In this document: one piece after another, positions 6,210 through 13,360 of the stretch
Layout of the letters: each line of letters starts with the position of its first letter
Position numbering within the stretch: position 1 is the first letter of the stretch
Assembly (NCBI GenBank): GCA_945872245.1
Contig: CAMBZB010000033.1
Location: 1-24,299, forward strand
DNA length: 24,299 nt
Direction: 5' to 3'
Source: Flavobacterium psychrophilum
GTDB lineage: Bacteria > Bacteroidota > Bacteroidia > Flavobacteriales > Flavobacteriaceae
Translations under genes and position numbers: made by a program
Notes under the pieces: model-generated
Told to the model about the DNA's origin: nothing
Database searches by the model: none
What the model saw: the letters and a program-made list of their open reading frames with translations, nothing else

Positions 6210-7292
6210 ATGGAAAACAAGAAAGAAATGAGAAACTGGTTGAACGAATTCAATTTGACTCATCCATTTGTAATTGCAGGGCCTTGTAGTGCTGAAACAG
6301 AAGAACAAGTGTTAAAAATTGCTCACGCTCTTAAAGATTCAGATGTAAGTGTTTTTAGAGCTGGAATTTGGAAACCAAGAACGCGTCCGGGAGGATTTGA
6401 AGGTGTTGGTGAAATAGGTTTGAAATGGCTAAAAAAAGCAAAAGCTGAAACAGGATTGCTAATGGGAACGGAAGTGGCGACTGCCGCACACTGTAAATTG
6501 GCTTTAGAAAATGATATTGATGTTTTATGGGTTGGTGCTCGTACGACTGCAAATCCTTTTGCGGTTCAAGAAATTGCCGACACCTTAAAAGGAACCGACA
6601 AAATCGTATTGATTAAAAACCCCGTAAATCCAGATATGGCTTTGTGGTTGGGTGGTGTAGAGCGGTTGTATGCTGCCGGAATCAAAAATCTAGGAGTGAT
6701 TCACAGAGGTTTTTCTACTTACGAAAAAACTAAATACAGAAACATTCCGGAATGGCAAATTGCTATCGAATTGCAAAATAAATTCCCTGATTTGCCTTTG
6801 ATTATTGATCCATCTCATATTACGGGAAACCGTGACATGATTCTGGAAGTGACTCAAGAAGCCTTGGATTTGAATTATGACGGTATGATTATAGAAACCC
6901 ATAACGATCCAGACAATGCTTGGAGTGACGCTGCTCAACAAGTAACTCCGGATACTTTGAAACAAATTTTCAAAGATTTGAAAGTTAGAAAAGTGAGTGG
7001 TGACACCGATGAGTTTACCAATAAAATGACGAAATTAAGAGCTAACATTGATGTTTTGGATGCCAATTTATTGGAGTTGTTAGGAAAACGTATGAAAGTG
7101 GCAGCCGAAATTGGTCAAGTAAAAAAAGAGGCTAATGTTGCCGTACTTCAGAGTAATCGTTGGAATGAAATCCAAGAAAAAATGGTTTTAGAAGGGGGTA
7201 AAAAAGGATTGACGGAAGAGTTTATCATTAAATTGTTCAAAGGAATACATCAAGAAAGCATTGGACACCAAGAGAAAGTGCTGAATTCATAA
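6210..7292 (+). CDS. Bifunctional DAHP synthase / chorismate mutase (AroQ)
   Basis: Catalyses the first step of the shikimate pathway (PEP plus erythrose 4-phosphate) and the rearrangement of chorismate to prephenate. Residues about 15-255 are a KDSA-like (type I beta) DAHP synthase with GPCSAE (24-29), KPRTRPGGFEG (55-65), HRGFSTYEKTKYRN (165-178) and DPSHITGNRD (200-209). Residues about 270-350 are an all-helical AroQ mutase: KLRANIDVLDANLLELLGKR, then KK, and the last helix ending in HQES. The mutase follows the synthase, the reverse of the Bacillus fusion and common in Bacteroidota. Having the mutase here explains why PheA and TyrA are mono-functional. It also lets prephenate pathway products feed back on the synthase through the mutase domain, as described for related fusions. 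Confidence 0.93.
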   Translation: MENKKEMRNWLNEFNLTHPFVIAGPCSAETEEQVLKIAHALKDSDVSVFRAGIWKPRTRPGGFEGVGEIGLKWLKKAKAETGLLMGTEVATAAHCKLALENDIDVLWVGARTTANPFAVQEIADTLKGTDKIVLIKNPVNPDMALWLGGVERLYAAGIKNLGVIHRGFSTYEKTKYRNIPEWQIAIELQNKFPDLPLIIDPSHITGNRDMILEVTQEALDLNYDGMIIETHNDPDNAWSDAAQQVTPDTLKQIFKDLKVRKVSGDTDEFTNKMTKLRANIDVLDANLLELLGKRMKVAAEIGQVKKEANVAVLQSNRWNEIQEKMVLEGGKKGLTEEFIIKLFKGIHQESIGHQEKVLNS

Positions 7293-7322
7293 GCTGACAA
7301 AAGTTAACTTATTATTGTTCAT

Positions 7323-7353
7323 AAAAACCTATGCTGTTTGTGTAGGTTTTTTT
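7323..7353 (+). terminator. Terminator of the aromatic amino acid operon
   Basis: Nine-base inverted repeat aaaaaccta (7323-7331) / taggttttt (7343-7351) with an 11-nt loop, ending in a run of seven T. It lies 30 nt after the DAHP synthase stop. Confidence 0.75.
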
Positions 7354-7376
7354 GTAATATTGAAAAATAATATTAC
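7354..7376. promoter_or_regulatory. Perfect inverted repeat upstream of 7398-8042
   Basis: gtaatatt (7354-7361) and aatattac (7369-7376) form a perfect 8-bp inverted repeat with a 7-nt spacer, just after the operon terminator and 21 nt before the next start codon. It could be an operator, or only AT-rich structure. No TAnnTTTG element is found next to it. Confidence 0.3.
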
Positions 7377-7397
7377 TTTAAATTAAAATATAAATTT

Positions 7398-8042
7398 ATG
7401 AAAAACAGTTTTAAAATAGTTCTTTTGTTATCATTTCTATTGTTATCAATCGAAGGATTTTCTCAAGATAAACAAATATTTGAAAGTCCAAAAATGGAAG
7501 AATTTATTTTCTCACACAAAAAAGTTGCTATTTTACCTTTTAATGCAACAATTGGTTACAGAAAACTTCCTAAAGACTTTGATGCATCAGCTAATAAAGA
7601 AGCAGAATTTAAATTAGGATATGATATGCAATCAGGGATGTACACATATCTTCTAAGAAAAACTTCTGATTATACAGTAGAAGTTCAAGATATTGAAAGA
7701 ACAAATGCTATCCTAAGAAAAAATAATTTAATAGATAAGTTGGCTGAAACTTCAACAGAAGAGTTGGCTAAAGTTTTAGAAGTAGATGCAGTGATAAAAT
7801 GCTCTTATGCTTATCAAAAAACAAAGAGTGAAGGAGGAGCAATAGCGCTAACTTTATTAGTTGGCTTTGGCACTGGTAGTGTTGCAACAGGCGCTTTAAC
7901 TATGCAAATAAATGATGGTAAAGAAGGAGAGTTGGTTTGGCGTTTTTACAAACAAATGGCTGAAGATGTTATGAGCTCTCCAGCTGCAATGATGGAAAGA
8001 ATGATGAGGAAAGTTGGTAGAAATTTTCCATATCAAAAATAG
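7398..8042 (+). CDS. Secreted protein with a CsgG/TolB-like N-terminal segment, function unknown
   Basis: A 214-residue protein with a clear Sec signal peptide (KNSFKIVLLLSFLLLS, predicted cleavage after GFSQ near residue 23), so it should be periplasmic or outer-membrane associated. After the signal, KKVAILPFNATIGY (41-54) looks like the VAVLPF strand that opens CsgG, TolB N-terminal and DUF799-type domains. LEVDAVIKCSYAYQ later fits the second conserved strand of such folds (aDavi.g.y). A hydrophobic glycine-rich stretch (LTLLVGFGTGSVATGALT) follows, then an Ala/Met-rich C-terminus. There is no lipobox. The fold assignment is an inference from strand pattern only. Terminators on both sides make it a single-gene unit. 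Confidence 0.6.
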   Translation: MKNSFKIVLLLSFLLLSIEGFSQDKQIFESPKMEEFIFSHKKVAILPFNATIGYRKLPKDFDASANKEAEFKLGYDMQSGMYTYLLRKTSDYTVEVQDIERTNAILRKNNLIDKLAETSTEELAKVLEVDAVIKCSYAYQKTKSEGGAIALTLLVGFGTGSVATGALTMQINDGKEGELVWRFYKQMAEDVMSSPAAMMERMMRKVGRNFPYQK

Positions 8043-8081
8043 TATTCTTTAAAATATAACTTGATAAAAATTAATTTAAAT

Positions 8082-8110
8082 AGGTTGCTTTAAAATCGCA
8101 ACCTTTTTTG
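8082..8110 (+). terminator. Rho-independent terminator after 7398-8042
   Basis: Seven-base stem aggttgc (8082-8088) / gcaacct (8098-8104) followed by six T in total. The tail lies about 22 nt before the rsgA -7 element, so terminator and promoter are packed together. Confidence 0.75.
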
Positions 8111-8132
8111 TGGACTAAAGAGTCAAAGGTTT

Positions 8133-8140
8133 TACCTTTG
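8133..8140 (+). promoter_or_regulatory. rsgA promoter, -7 element
   Basis: TACCTTTG fully matches TAnnTTTG. The nearest upstream TTTG (8107-8110) is 22 nt away, slightly long, and is part of the preceding terminator tail. Between the promoter and the start lie short AATC-type microrepeats. Confidence 0.5.
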
Positions 8141-8187
8141 CCAAAATCATAAATCTAAAATCGTTAATCTACATTCAAAAATCCTTT

Positions 8188-9165
8188 ATGACAGGACTCG
8201 TTTATAAATCTACAGGAAGTTGGTATACCGTAAAATCGGAACAAGGCGATTTTATAGAATGTCGAATGAAAGGAAAATTCCGAATCAAAGGCATCAAAAG
8301 CACCAATCCTATTGCGGTGGGTGATGTTGTAGATTATGAACTTGAAGAGACCTCAGATACTGTAACGGGAACCATTCATAAAATCCACGAAAGAAAAAAT
8401 TATATTGTCCGGAAATCGGTTAATTTGTCGCATCAAATGCATATTATTGCTTCAAATATTGACAGGGTTTTCCTTTTGGTCACCATAAACAACCCCCCGA
8501 CGACATTTAATTTTATTGACCGTTTTCTAGTAACTGCCGAAGCATACGGAATAGAAACCATATTGGTTTTTAATAAAATAGATACTTTTGACGAAGAAAC
8601 TTTGGAAGAACAATTATACATGCAGCACGTATACGAGAAAATTGGGTACAAATGTTTGCGCTCTTCATCTACTGAAATGAAAGGAATTGAGGAACTAAAA
8701 GAAATGATGATTGGCAAAGTAAGTATGTTTTCTGGACATTCTGGGGTAGGAAAATCGACCCTGGTAAATGCTATGGAACCTTCTTTAGACTTGAAGACAA
8801 AAACAATATCCGAAGCCAGTAAACAAGGACAACACACCACGACTTTTGCCGAAATGTATGATTTGAGCTTTGATGCCCGGATAATTGACACTCCTGGAAT
8901 CAAAGGTTTCGGTATTGTCGATATGGAAAAGGAAGAAATTAGCGGCTATTTCCCGGAGTTTTTCAAGTTGAAAGACCAATGTAAATTCAATAATTGTTTG
9001 CACAAGGACGAGCCTCATTGTGCCATTAAAGCGGCTTTGGAAAAAGACGAAATCGCCTGGTCGCGGTATAATAGTTACCTCAAAATTCTCGAAGGGGACG
9101 ATGAAAATTATCGCATTGATTCCTACGAGGAAGACCGAAAAGCCAGCGATGAAACGAGAAAATAG
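8188..9165 (+). CDS. rsgA: Ribosome small-subunit biogenesis GTPase RsgA
   Basis: A circularly permuted GTPase that checks late maturation of the 30S subunit. The 325 residues run in the expected order: N-terminal OB fold (about 1-70), then the GTPase motifs in permuted order, G4 NKID (129-132), G1 GHSGVGKST (183-191), G2 around the GQHTTT segment (214-219) and G3 DTPG (234-237). The C-terminal zinc-binding cluster has Cys265, Cys270, His272 and Cys278. The ATG at 8188 gives the normal OB-fold start. dtd follows 50 nt later with no terminator between, so co-transcription is likely. Confidence 0.95.
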   Translation: MTGLVYKSTGSWYTVKSEQGDFIECRMKGKFRIKGIKSTNPIAVGDVVDYELEETSDTVTGTIHKIHERKNYIVRKSVNLSHQMHIIASNIDRVFLLVTINNPPTTFNFIDRFLVTAEAYGIETILVFNKIDTFDEETLEEQLYMQHVYEKIGYKCLRSSSTEMKGIEELKEMMIGKVSMFSGHSGVGKSTLVNAMEPSLDLKTKTISEASKQGQHTTTFAEMYDLSFDARIIDTPGIKGFGIVDMEKEEISGYFPEFFKLKDQCKFNNCLHKDEPHCAIKAALEKDEIAWSRYNSYLKILEGDDENYRIDSYEEDRKASDETRK

Positions 9166-9215
9166 TGGTCAGTGTTTAGTAATTTAGTGCTCAGTTTCAA
9201 AATCGTAAATCAAAA
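9166..9215 (+). repeat. Intergenic microrepeat after rsgA
   Basis: Copies of TCAGT and TTTAGT units (gtggtcagtgtttagt, then tttagtgctcagt) fill the space before dtd, followed by an AATCGTAAATC string. This is the same type as in the 6119-6165 gap. Confidence 0.4.
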
Positions 9216-9710
9216 ATGAAAGTAGTAATCCAAAGAGTTTCCTCCGCCTCCGTAACTATTGATTCTAAAATTGTGGCCGAAATCCAAAAGGGATTGTTAG
9301 TTTTTGTTGGAATTGAGGATGCTGATACACAGGAAGACACTAATTGGCTTTGCCAAAAAATTGCCAATCTTCGTATTTTTGGGGATGAAAATGAAGTAAT
9401 GAATCTTTCGGTTCGGGATATTGATGGTGAAATAATCGTTGTTTCTCAATTCACTCTTCAGGCTTCAACCAAAAAAGGAAACCGACCATCCTATATAAAA
9501 GCATCAAAACCGGATGTTGCTATTCCGATATATGAGGGTTTTGTGCAACAATTAGAAAAAGAACTAGGCAAAAAAGTGCAAACCGGAGTTTTTGGAGCCG
9601 ATATGAAAGTGTCGTTGCTCAACGATGGACCAGTAACAATAATAATTGATTCTAAAAACAAAAATGATGAACTTAGAAAACTCACAACTCGCCGTTCACA
9701 CTTGGATTAA
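9216..9710 (+). CDS. dtd: D-aminoacyl-tRNA deacylase, C-terminally extended
   Basis: Hydrolyses D-amino acids (such as D-Tyr) mischarged on tRNA. It has the two catalytic signatures of the family, SQFT (77-80) and NDGPVT (136-141), and the N-terminal MKVVIQRVSSASV. Family members normally end within about 10 residues after GPVT, near residue 150 (ending like DSKNK). Here the frame runs on to residue 164, and the last ~14 residues (NDELRKLTTRRSHLD) are read from inside the next gene in a different frame. The likely cause is loss of the native stop. The extension should be tolerated because it lies beyond the fold. It overlaps the downstream start by 44-47 nt. Confidence 0.92.
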   Translation: MKVVIQRVSSASVTIDSKIVAEIQKGLLVFVGIEDADTQEDTNWLCQKIANLRIFGDENEVMNLSVRDIDGEIIVVSQFTLQASTKKGNRPSYIKASKPDVAIPIYEGFVQQLEKELGKKVQTGVFGADMKVSLLNDGPVTIIIDSKNKNDELRKLTTRRSHLD

Positions 9711-9993
9711 GGAACACGGTGTTCGCTACTTCAACGAATTGACCAATATGGCGCAACTTACTGAAGAAGTGGGTGAAGTGGCCCGAATTATTGCCCGTCG
9801 GTACGGCGAACAATCCGAAAAAGAAAGCGATAAAAACAAAGATCTTGGCGAAGAACTAGCCGATGTGGTTTTTGTGGTCTTATGTTTGGCAAACCAAACA
9901 GGAATCGATTTGCAAGCCGCCTTCGACAAAAAAATGGATTTGAAATCGGTTCGGGATAAAGACCGTCACAAGAACAATGAAAAATTAAAATAA
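9667..9993 (+). CDS. MazG-like nucleotide pyrophosphohydrolase
   Basis: A compact all-alpha NTP pyrophosphohydrolase of 108 residues that would hydrolyse (d)NTPs, possibly damaged ones, to monophosphates. The Mg-binding pattern is present: LTEEVGEVARIIARR holds the EExxE motif and LGEELADVVFVVLCLA holds the ExxD motif. Two adjacent ATGs (9664 and 9667) are both possible starts; I prefer 9667 because it begins MNLENSQL as in relatives. A longer TTG start at 9646 would add residues unlike the family. The start lies inside the extended dtd frame, so the two genes are translationally close. It is not linked to mazEF, and the toxin-antitoxin name is only a family label. Confidence 0.82.
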   Translation: MNLENSQLAVHTWIKEHGVRYFNELTNMAQLTEEVGEVARIIARRYGEQSEKESDKNKDLGEELADVVFVVLCLANQTGIDLQAAFDKKMDLKSVRDKDRHKNNEKLK

Positions 9994-10012
9994 TTAGATT
10001 ACAAGGTAAAAC

Positions 10013-10043
10013 TTTGGGGTATGCTTTTTTTAAAATAAATTTG
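10013..10043 (+). promoter_or_regulatory. aroA promoter
   Basis: TTTG (10013-10016), a 19-nt spacer and TAAATTTG (10036-10043) match the Bacteroidota consensus without a mismatch. The aroA ATG is 30 nt downstream. Confidence 0.8.
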
Positions 10044-10072
10044 CCTCAAAATTACCAATCAACCATTCCAAA

Positions 10073-11317
10073 ATGAATTTACTCTTACAAACTTCCCAAT
10101 CTGATTTACAAGCTCAAATTGCAATAACCGGCTCCAAAAGTGAAACCAATAGGCTACTGTTGTTGCAAGCTTTATTTCCGAATATTACTTTGGCCAACAC
10201 TTCCAATTCTGATGACAGCGAAGTAATGATGAAAGCTCTTGTTCCTAACACCCAGAACCCAGAACCCAACACCCAAATTATAGACATTCATCACGCAGGA
10301 ACGGCAATGCGTTTTCTCACGGCTTATTTTGCCGTAAATGAAGGTCGCGAAGTGGTTTTGACGGGTTCGCCAAGAATGAAAGAAAGGCCCATAAAAGTTT
10401 TGGTTGAGGCATTACAACAATTGGGTGCGCAAATTTCCTATGAAAATGAAGAAGGCTATCCGCCAATTCGAATTAAAGGAAAAAAAATTACGGCTAACAA
10501 AGTCAATATTCCGGCAAATGTAAGCAGTCAGTATATTTCCGCTTTGTTGTTAATTGCCCCAAAATTAGAAAATGGCATCGAAATTACCTTGGTGGGAGAA
10601 ATTACCTCCATTCCTTATATCAAAATGACATTGGCTTTGCTGAATGATTTAAATATTCAAACTAGTTTTGAAGGAAATACAATAAAAGTATATCCAAAGC
10701 AAGAAGTAGAATCGAAAGTAATGACCGTTGAATCCGATTGGAGTTCGGCATCCTACTTTTTTAGTTTGGCCGCTTTATCCAATGAAGCGTCCATTTCATT
10801 GAGCAGTTACAAAGAAACCAGTTTGCAAGGGGATTCGGCTTTGGTCGATATTTATGCAAAAATGGGGGTGGAAACACATTTCGAAGAGAACAAAATGACT
10901 TTGGTCAAACAAGCCAACTTCGAACTTAAAACTTTAAATCTGGACTTGAATAACACGCCAGATATTGCCCAAACTATCGTTATAACTTGTCTTGGATTAG
11001 GAATCGGTTGTCATTTGACTGGACTTCATACTTTAAAAATTAAAGAAACCGATAGGCTGGAAGCGCTTCGAATCGAAATGACAAAACTCGGTGCTAATAT
11101 TTCGGTAACGAACGATAGTTTAACGCTTATAGCCACAAAAGATATTAATCCGAACATAAAAATTGTCACTTACAACGACCATAGAATGGCAATGGCATTT
11201 GCGCCTTTGGCATTAAAAGTCCCTATAATCATTGAGAATGCCGAAGTTGTTTCAAAATCGTATCCTGATTTTTGGGAAGATTTAAAAATACTTGGTTTTC
11301 TAATTGAAAGTATTTAG
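10073..11317 (+). CDS. aroA: 3-phosphoshikimate 1-carboxyvinyltransferase (EPSP synthase)
   Basis: Transfers the enolpyruvyl group of PEP to shikimate 3-phosphate, the sixth step to chorismate, feeding the operon at 3294-7292. The 414-residue protein carries the two-domain inside-out barrel motifs: GSKSETNR (20-27) with Lys22, HAGTAMR (74-80), the PEP-binding RMKERPIK, SDWSSASYF (221-229), catalytic Asp297 in NTPDIAQT, KETDR (324-328) and NDHRMAMAFAP (368-378). Residues 58-68 (PNTQNPEPNTQ) are a low-complexity insert encoded by an ACCCAGAACCC-type microrepeat, in a loop just before the HAGTAMR strand. It has its own promoter and is not part of the aromatic operon. Confidence 0.94.
   Translation: MNLLLQTSQSDLQAQIAITGSKSETNRLLLLQALFPNITLANTSNSDDSEVMMKALVPNTQNPEPNTQIIDIHHAGTAMRFLTAYFAVNEGREVVLTGSPRMKERPIKVLVEALQQLGAQISYENEEGYPPIRIKGKKITANKVNIPANVSSQYISALLLIAPKLENGIEITLVGEITSIPYIKMTLALLNDLNIQTSFEGNTIKVYPKQEVESKVMTVESDWSSASYFFSLAALSNEASISLSSYKETSLQGDSALVDIYAKMGVETHFEENKMTLVKQANFELKTLNLDLNNTPDIAQTIVITCLGLGIGCHLTGLHTLKIKETDRLEALRIEMTKLGANISVTNDSLTLIATKDINPNIKIVTYNDHRMAMAFAPLALKVPIIIENAEVVSKSYPDFWEDLKILGFLIESI
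10244..10276 (+). repeat. ACCCAGAACCC microrepeat inside aroA
   Basis: A run of AACACCC, AGAACCC, AGAACCC and AACACCC units lies in frame within aroA codons 58-68. Its period and composition look like the short intergenic repeats of this genus rather than like the surrounding coding sequence. Confidence 0.6.
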
Positions 11318-11333
11318 ATTGTAAAAAATAAAG

Positions 11334-11407
11334 TCGGGATGACTGGATTCGAACCAGCGACCCCTAGCACCCCATGCTAGTACGCTACCTGACTGCGCTA
11401 CATCCCG
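11334..11407 (-). tRNA. tRNA-Pro (anticodon GGG)
   Basis: On the minus strand a 74-nt cloverleaf can be drawn: acceptor CGGGATG (11401-11407) with CATCCCG, discriminator A, D-arm with GCGCAGTCAGGTAGCGT, anticodon stem CTAGC/GCTAG enclosing the loop ATGGGGT (anticodon GGG), and T-arm GCTGGTTCGAATCCAGT. The CCA end is not encoded. A T-rich stretch (CTTTATTTTTT) follows the 3' end and may terminate it. The gene sits between aroA and queA, transcribed away from queA. Confidence 0.95.
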
Positions 11408-11420
11408 AATTTATTTTTTG

Positions 11421-11451
11421 CAAATATAAAAAAGAAAAATAAACGCCCAAA
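11421..11451 (-). promoter_or_regulatory. tRNA-Pro promoter
   Basis: On the minus strand TTTG (11448-11451), a 19-nt spacer and TATATTTG (11421-11428) match the consensus exactly. The mature tRNA begins 13 nt after the -7 element, so the 5' leader is very short. Confidence 0.8.
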
Positions 11452-11454
11452 CAC

Positions 11455-11486
11455 TTGACAACGCCTATCTCACAATCGTATATTTG
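11455..11486 (+). promoter_or_regulatory. queA promoter
   Basis: TATATTTG (11479-11486) is a full -7 match. A TTGACA (11455-11460) lies upstream, placing TTG 21 nt before the -7 element, slightly long. It lies back to back with the tRNA-Pro promoter, whose -33 box ends only 4 nt away. Confidence 0.6.
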
Positions 11487-11547
11487 CAAGCGTTTAAAAA
11501 TTTAGTAAAACTAAATTTACAAAGCCATAAACTTCTAAACTCAAAAG

Positions 11548-12597
11548 ATGAAATTATCACATTTTCAATTCAATTTACCAAAAGAACTTCTTGCGGAACA
11601 CCCAGCCGAAAATAGGGATGAATCTCGTTTAATGGTTATTGACCGTAAAAAACAAACTATAGAACACAAAACATTTAAGGATGTTATTGATTATTTTGAT
11701 GAAGGCGATGTCTTAGTTCTAAATAACACAAAAGTTTTCCCAGCTCGTTTGTACGGAAATAAAGAAAAAACAGGAGCGAGAATCGAAGTTTTTTTACTTA
11801 GAGAATTGAATGCAGAACAACGTCTTTGGGATGTATTAGTCGATCCAGCCCGTAAAATTAGAATTGGAAATAAATTATATTTTGGTGATGACGATTCATT
11901 AGTTGCTGAAGTAATTGACAATACAACTTCACGAGGCAGAACCTTACGTTTTTTATTTGACGGTTCTTACGAAGAATTCAGAAACAAATTGACTGAACTT
12001 GGCGAAACTCCAATTCCAAAATACATCAACAGAGAAGTAACTCCTGAAGATGCGGACCGTTACCAAACAATTTATGCCAAAGAAGAAGGAGCTGTTGCAG
12101 CGCCAACTGCTGGGCTGCATTTTTCTAAACATTTGTTGAAAAAACTGGAAATAAAGGGGGTTAAATTTGCCGAAGTGACCCTTCACGTTGGTTTGGGGAC
12201 TTTTAATCCTGTTGAGGTTGAAGATTTGTCAAAACACAAAATGGATTCTGAAGAATTGAAAATTACTCAAGTAGCCTGTGATATTGTCAACAATGCAAAA
12301 GCAAGCAGAAGTCGCATTTGTGCCGTTGGAACTACTTCCATGCGTGCTATTGAAAGTTCTGTTTCTTCACAAAGAACGCTGAATCCTTTTGAAGGATGGA
12401 CCAATAAATTTATTTTTCCTCCTCACGATTTTAGCTTGGCAACGTGTATGATTACGAATTTCCACACGCCAAAATCAACTTTATTAATGATGATTTCTGC
12501 TTTTTGTGGACACGATTTAATGAAAAGAGCTTACGACGAAGCGATTAAAGAACAATATAAATTCTATTCTTACGGGGATGCGATGTTAATCATCTAA
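11548..12597 (+). CDS. queA: tRNA preQ1(34) S-adenosylmethionine ribosyltransferase-isomerase
   Basis: Transfers and rearranges the ribose of SAM onto preQ1 in the wobble position of GUN-anticodon tRNAs, giving epoxyqueuosine. The 349 residues begin with [23 protein letters not shown] and contain [15 protein letters not shown], the highly conserved [30 protein letters not shown] and the C-terminal [19 protein letters not shown]. Length and N-terminus match the family. The gene stands alone here, but queE, an earlier queuosine-pathway gene, is about 7 kb downstream at 19765. Confidence 0.96.
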   Translation: MKLSHFQFNLPKELLAEHPAENRDESRLMVIDRKKQTIEHKTFKDVIDYFDEGDVLVLNNTKVFPARLYGNKEKTGARIEVFLLRELNAEQRLWDVLVDPARKIRIGNKLYFGDDDSLVAEVIDNTTSRGRTLRFLFDGSYEEFRNKLTELGETPIPKYINREVTPEDADRYQTIYAKEEGAVAAPTAGLHFSKHLLKKLEIKGVKFAEVTLHVGLGTFNPVEVEDLSKHKMDSEELKITQVACDIVNNAKASRSRICAVGTTSMRAIESSVSSQRTLNPFEGWTNKFIFPPHDFSLATCMITNFHTPKSTLLMMISAFCGHDLMKRAYDEAIKEQYKFYSYGDAMLII

Positions 12598-12611
12598 AAA
12601 CATATTTTCTC

Positions 12612-12663
12612 CTCCCTCTCCTCTGCCTGTCGGCAGACAGGTTTGGAGAGGACTGGGGTGAGG
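12612..12663. repeat. REP-like nested inverted-repeat element
   Basis: An outer stem cctctcc (12615-12621) / ggagagg (12645-12651) encloses a perfect inner hairpin cctgtc (12626-12631) / gacagg (12636-12641) with loop ggca, followed by actggggtgagg. It is GC-rich against an AT-rich background. The 3' part (gagaggactggggtg) resembles an element at 21582-21608 (gagaggggttaggggtg), suggesting a dispersed family. Confidence 0.5.
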
Positions 12664-12668
12664 AATCT

Positions 12669-12699
12669 AAATCTCGTCAGCAATGACGAGATTTTTTAT
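12669..12699. terminator. Terminator between convergent queA and the flavin reductase gene
   Basis: Perfect 11-bp stem aaatctcgtca (12669-12679) / tgacgagattt (12684-12694) closed by a GCAA tetraloop, followed by a T run. It is strong for queA. The minus-strand tail (tttagatt) is weaker but may also serve the convergent gene ending at 12696. Confidence 0.9.
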
Positions 12700-13337
12700 T
12701 TTGTGAAAAATGATTTTGAAGGAATATCTTTTCTGGCGTATTGAAAGCGATCCACCAACTTTGGCAAGCAATAGCCATCGAGTCCGTTCAAAGCAATAAC
12801 ATTGCCTTTGTCAATTTGCAGCCAGCCATCCTCGTGTTGCAGGTTTTTATCAAAAAACAAGTTTTCAATTGAAGCTATGATTTGAATAGTGTCGTTTTCC
12901 TTGATGTAATATTCATTCACATATTTGCAATACAACTGAACGGGACTTCCTTTTACAAATGGAATTTCAATATCATCCTTGTATTCTTCTTCGAGGTTTG
13001 TTTTGTCAAATTCTGAAATACCCAATTCGTAATTTGCCGATGTATGATGTGCGTCTGCAATCATATCAACCGTAATGTGATTCACGGTAAAAAAGCCGGT
13101 TTCCTTAATGTTTTTATAAGTATCTCTAGGAACCGTTGTTGGACGCATAATGAATCCAATTAATGCTGGTTCGCTGCCTAAATGGGTGATACTGCTAAAA
13201 ATAGCCACGTTCGGTTTGCCGTCCACCGATTTTGTGGCAATTAGATTTGCTGATTTATATCCAGTGCAAGAATTGATTAAATTCAACCGTTCTATTTTTT
13301 CCATTTTGGAAATATTTTCCCTTGAGATATGCTTCAT
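12696..13337 (-). CDS. Flavin reductase-like domain protein (FMN-binding)
   Basis: A 213-residue protein of the flavin reductase-like split-barrel family, which binds FMN and usually reduces flavin with NAD(P)H or has related oxidoreductase roles. Family features are KSANLIATKSVDGKPNVAIFSSITHLGSEPALIGFIMRP, a central barrel with the FMN phosphate region around SSITHLGS, and PRDTYKNIKETGFFTVNHI, the usual dimer-side strand. I choose the ATG at 13337 because the only longer start is a TTG, six codons upstream, that falls within 3 nt of the predicted -7 promoter element. The substrate and partner are unknown. It is convergent with queA and divergent from the exb locus. Confidence 0.82.
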   Translation of the reverse strand: MKHISRENISKMEKIERLNLINSCTGYKSANLIATKSVDGKPNVAIFSSITHLGSEPALIGFIMRPTTVPRDTYKNIKETGFFTVNHITVDMIADAHHTSANYELGISEFDKTNLEEEYKDDIEIPFVKGSPVQLYCKYVNEYYIKENDTIQIIASIENLFFDKNLQHEDGWLQIDKGNVIALNGLDGYCLPKLVDRFQYARKDIPSKSFFTK

Positions 13338-13352
13338 CTTTTTTATTTTTAG

Positions 13353-13360
13353 CAAAGATA
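13353..13360 (-). promoter_or_regulatory. Flavin reductase gene promoter, -7 element
   Basis: On the minus strand this reads TATCTTTG, a full match to TAnnTTTG, 15 nt before the chosen ATG. No TTTG is seen at the expected -33 position. Confidence 0.55.

Noticed and set aside
9646..9663. TTG start for the MazG-like gene, 6-7 codons upstream
   Set aside because: The added residues are unlike the family N-terminus, and two ATGs (9664, 9667) give the expected protein.
13338..13355. TTG start for the flavin reductase gene
   Set aside because: It lies within the TATCTTTG promoter box (13353-13360), so it would not be on the transcript; the ATG at 13337 is the better start.
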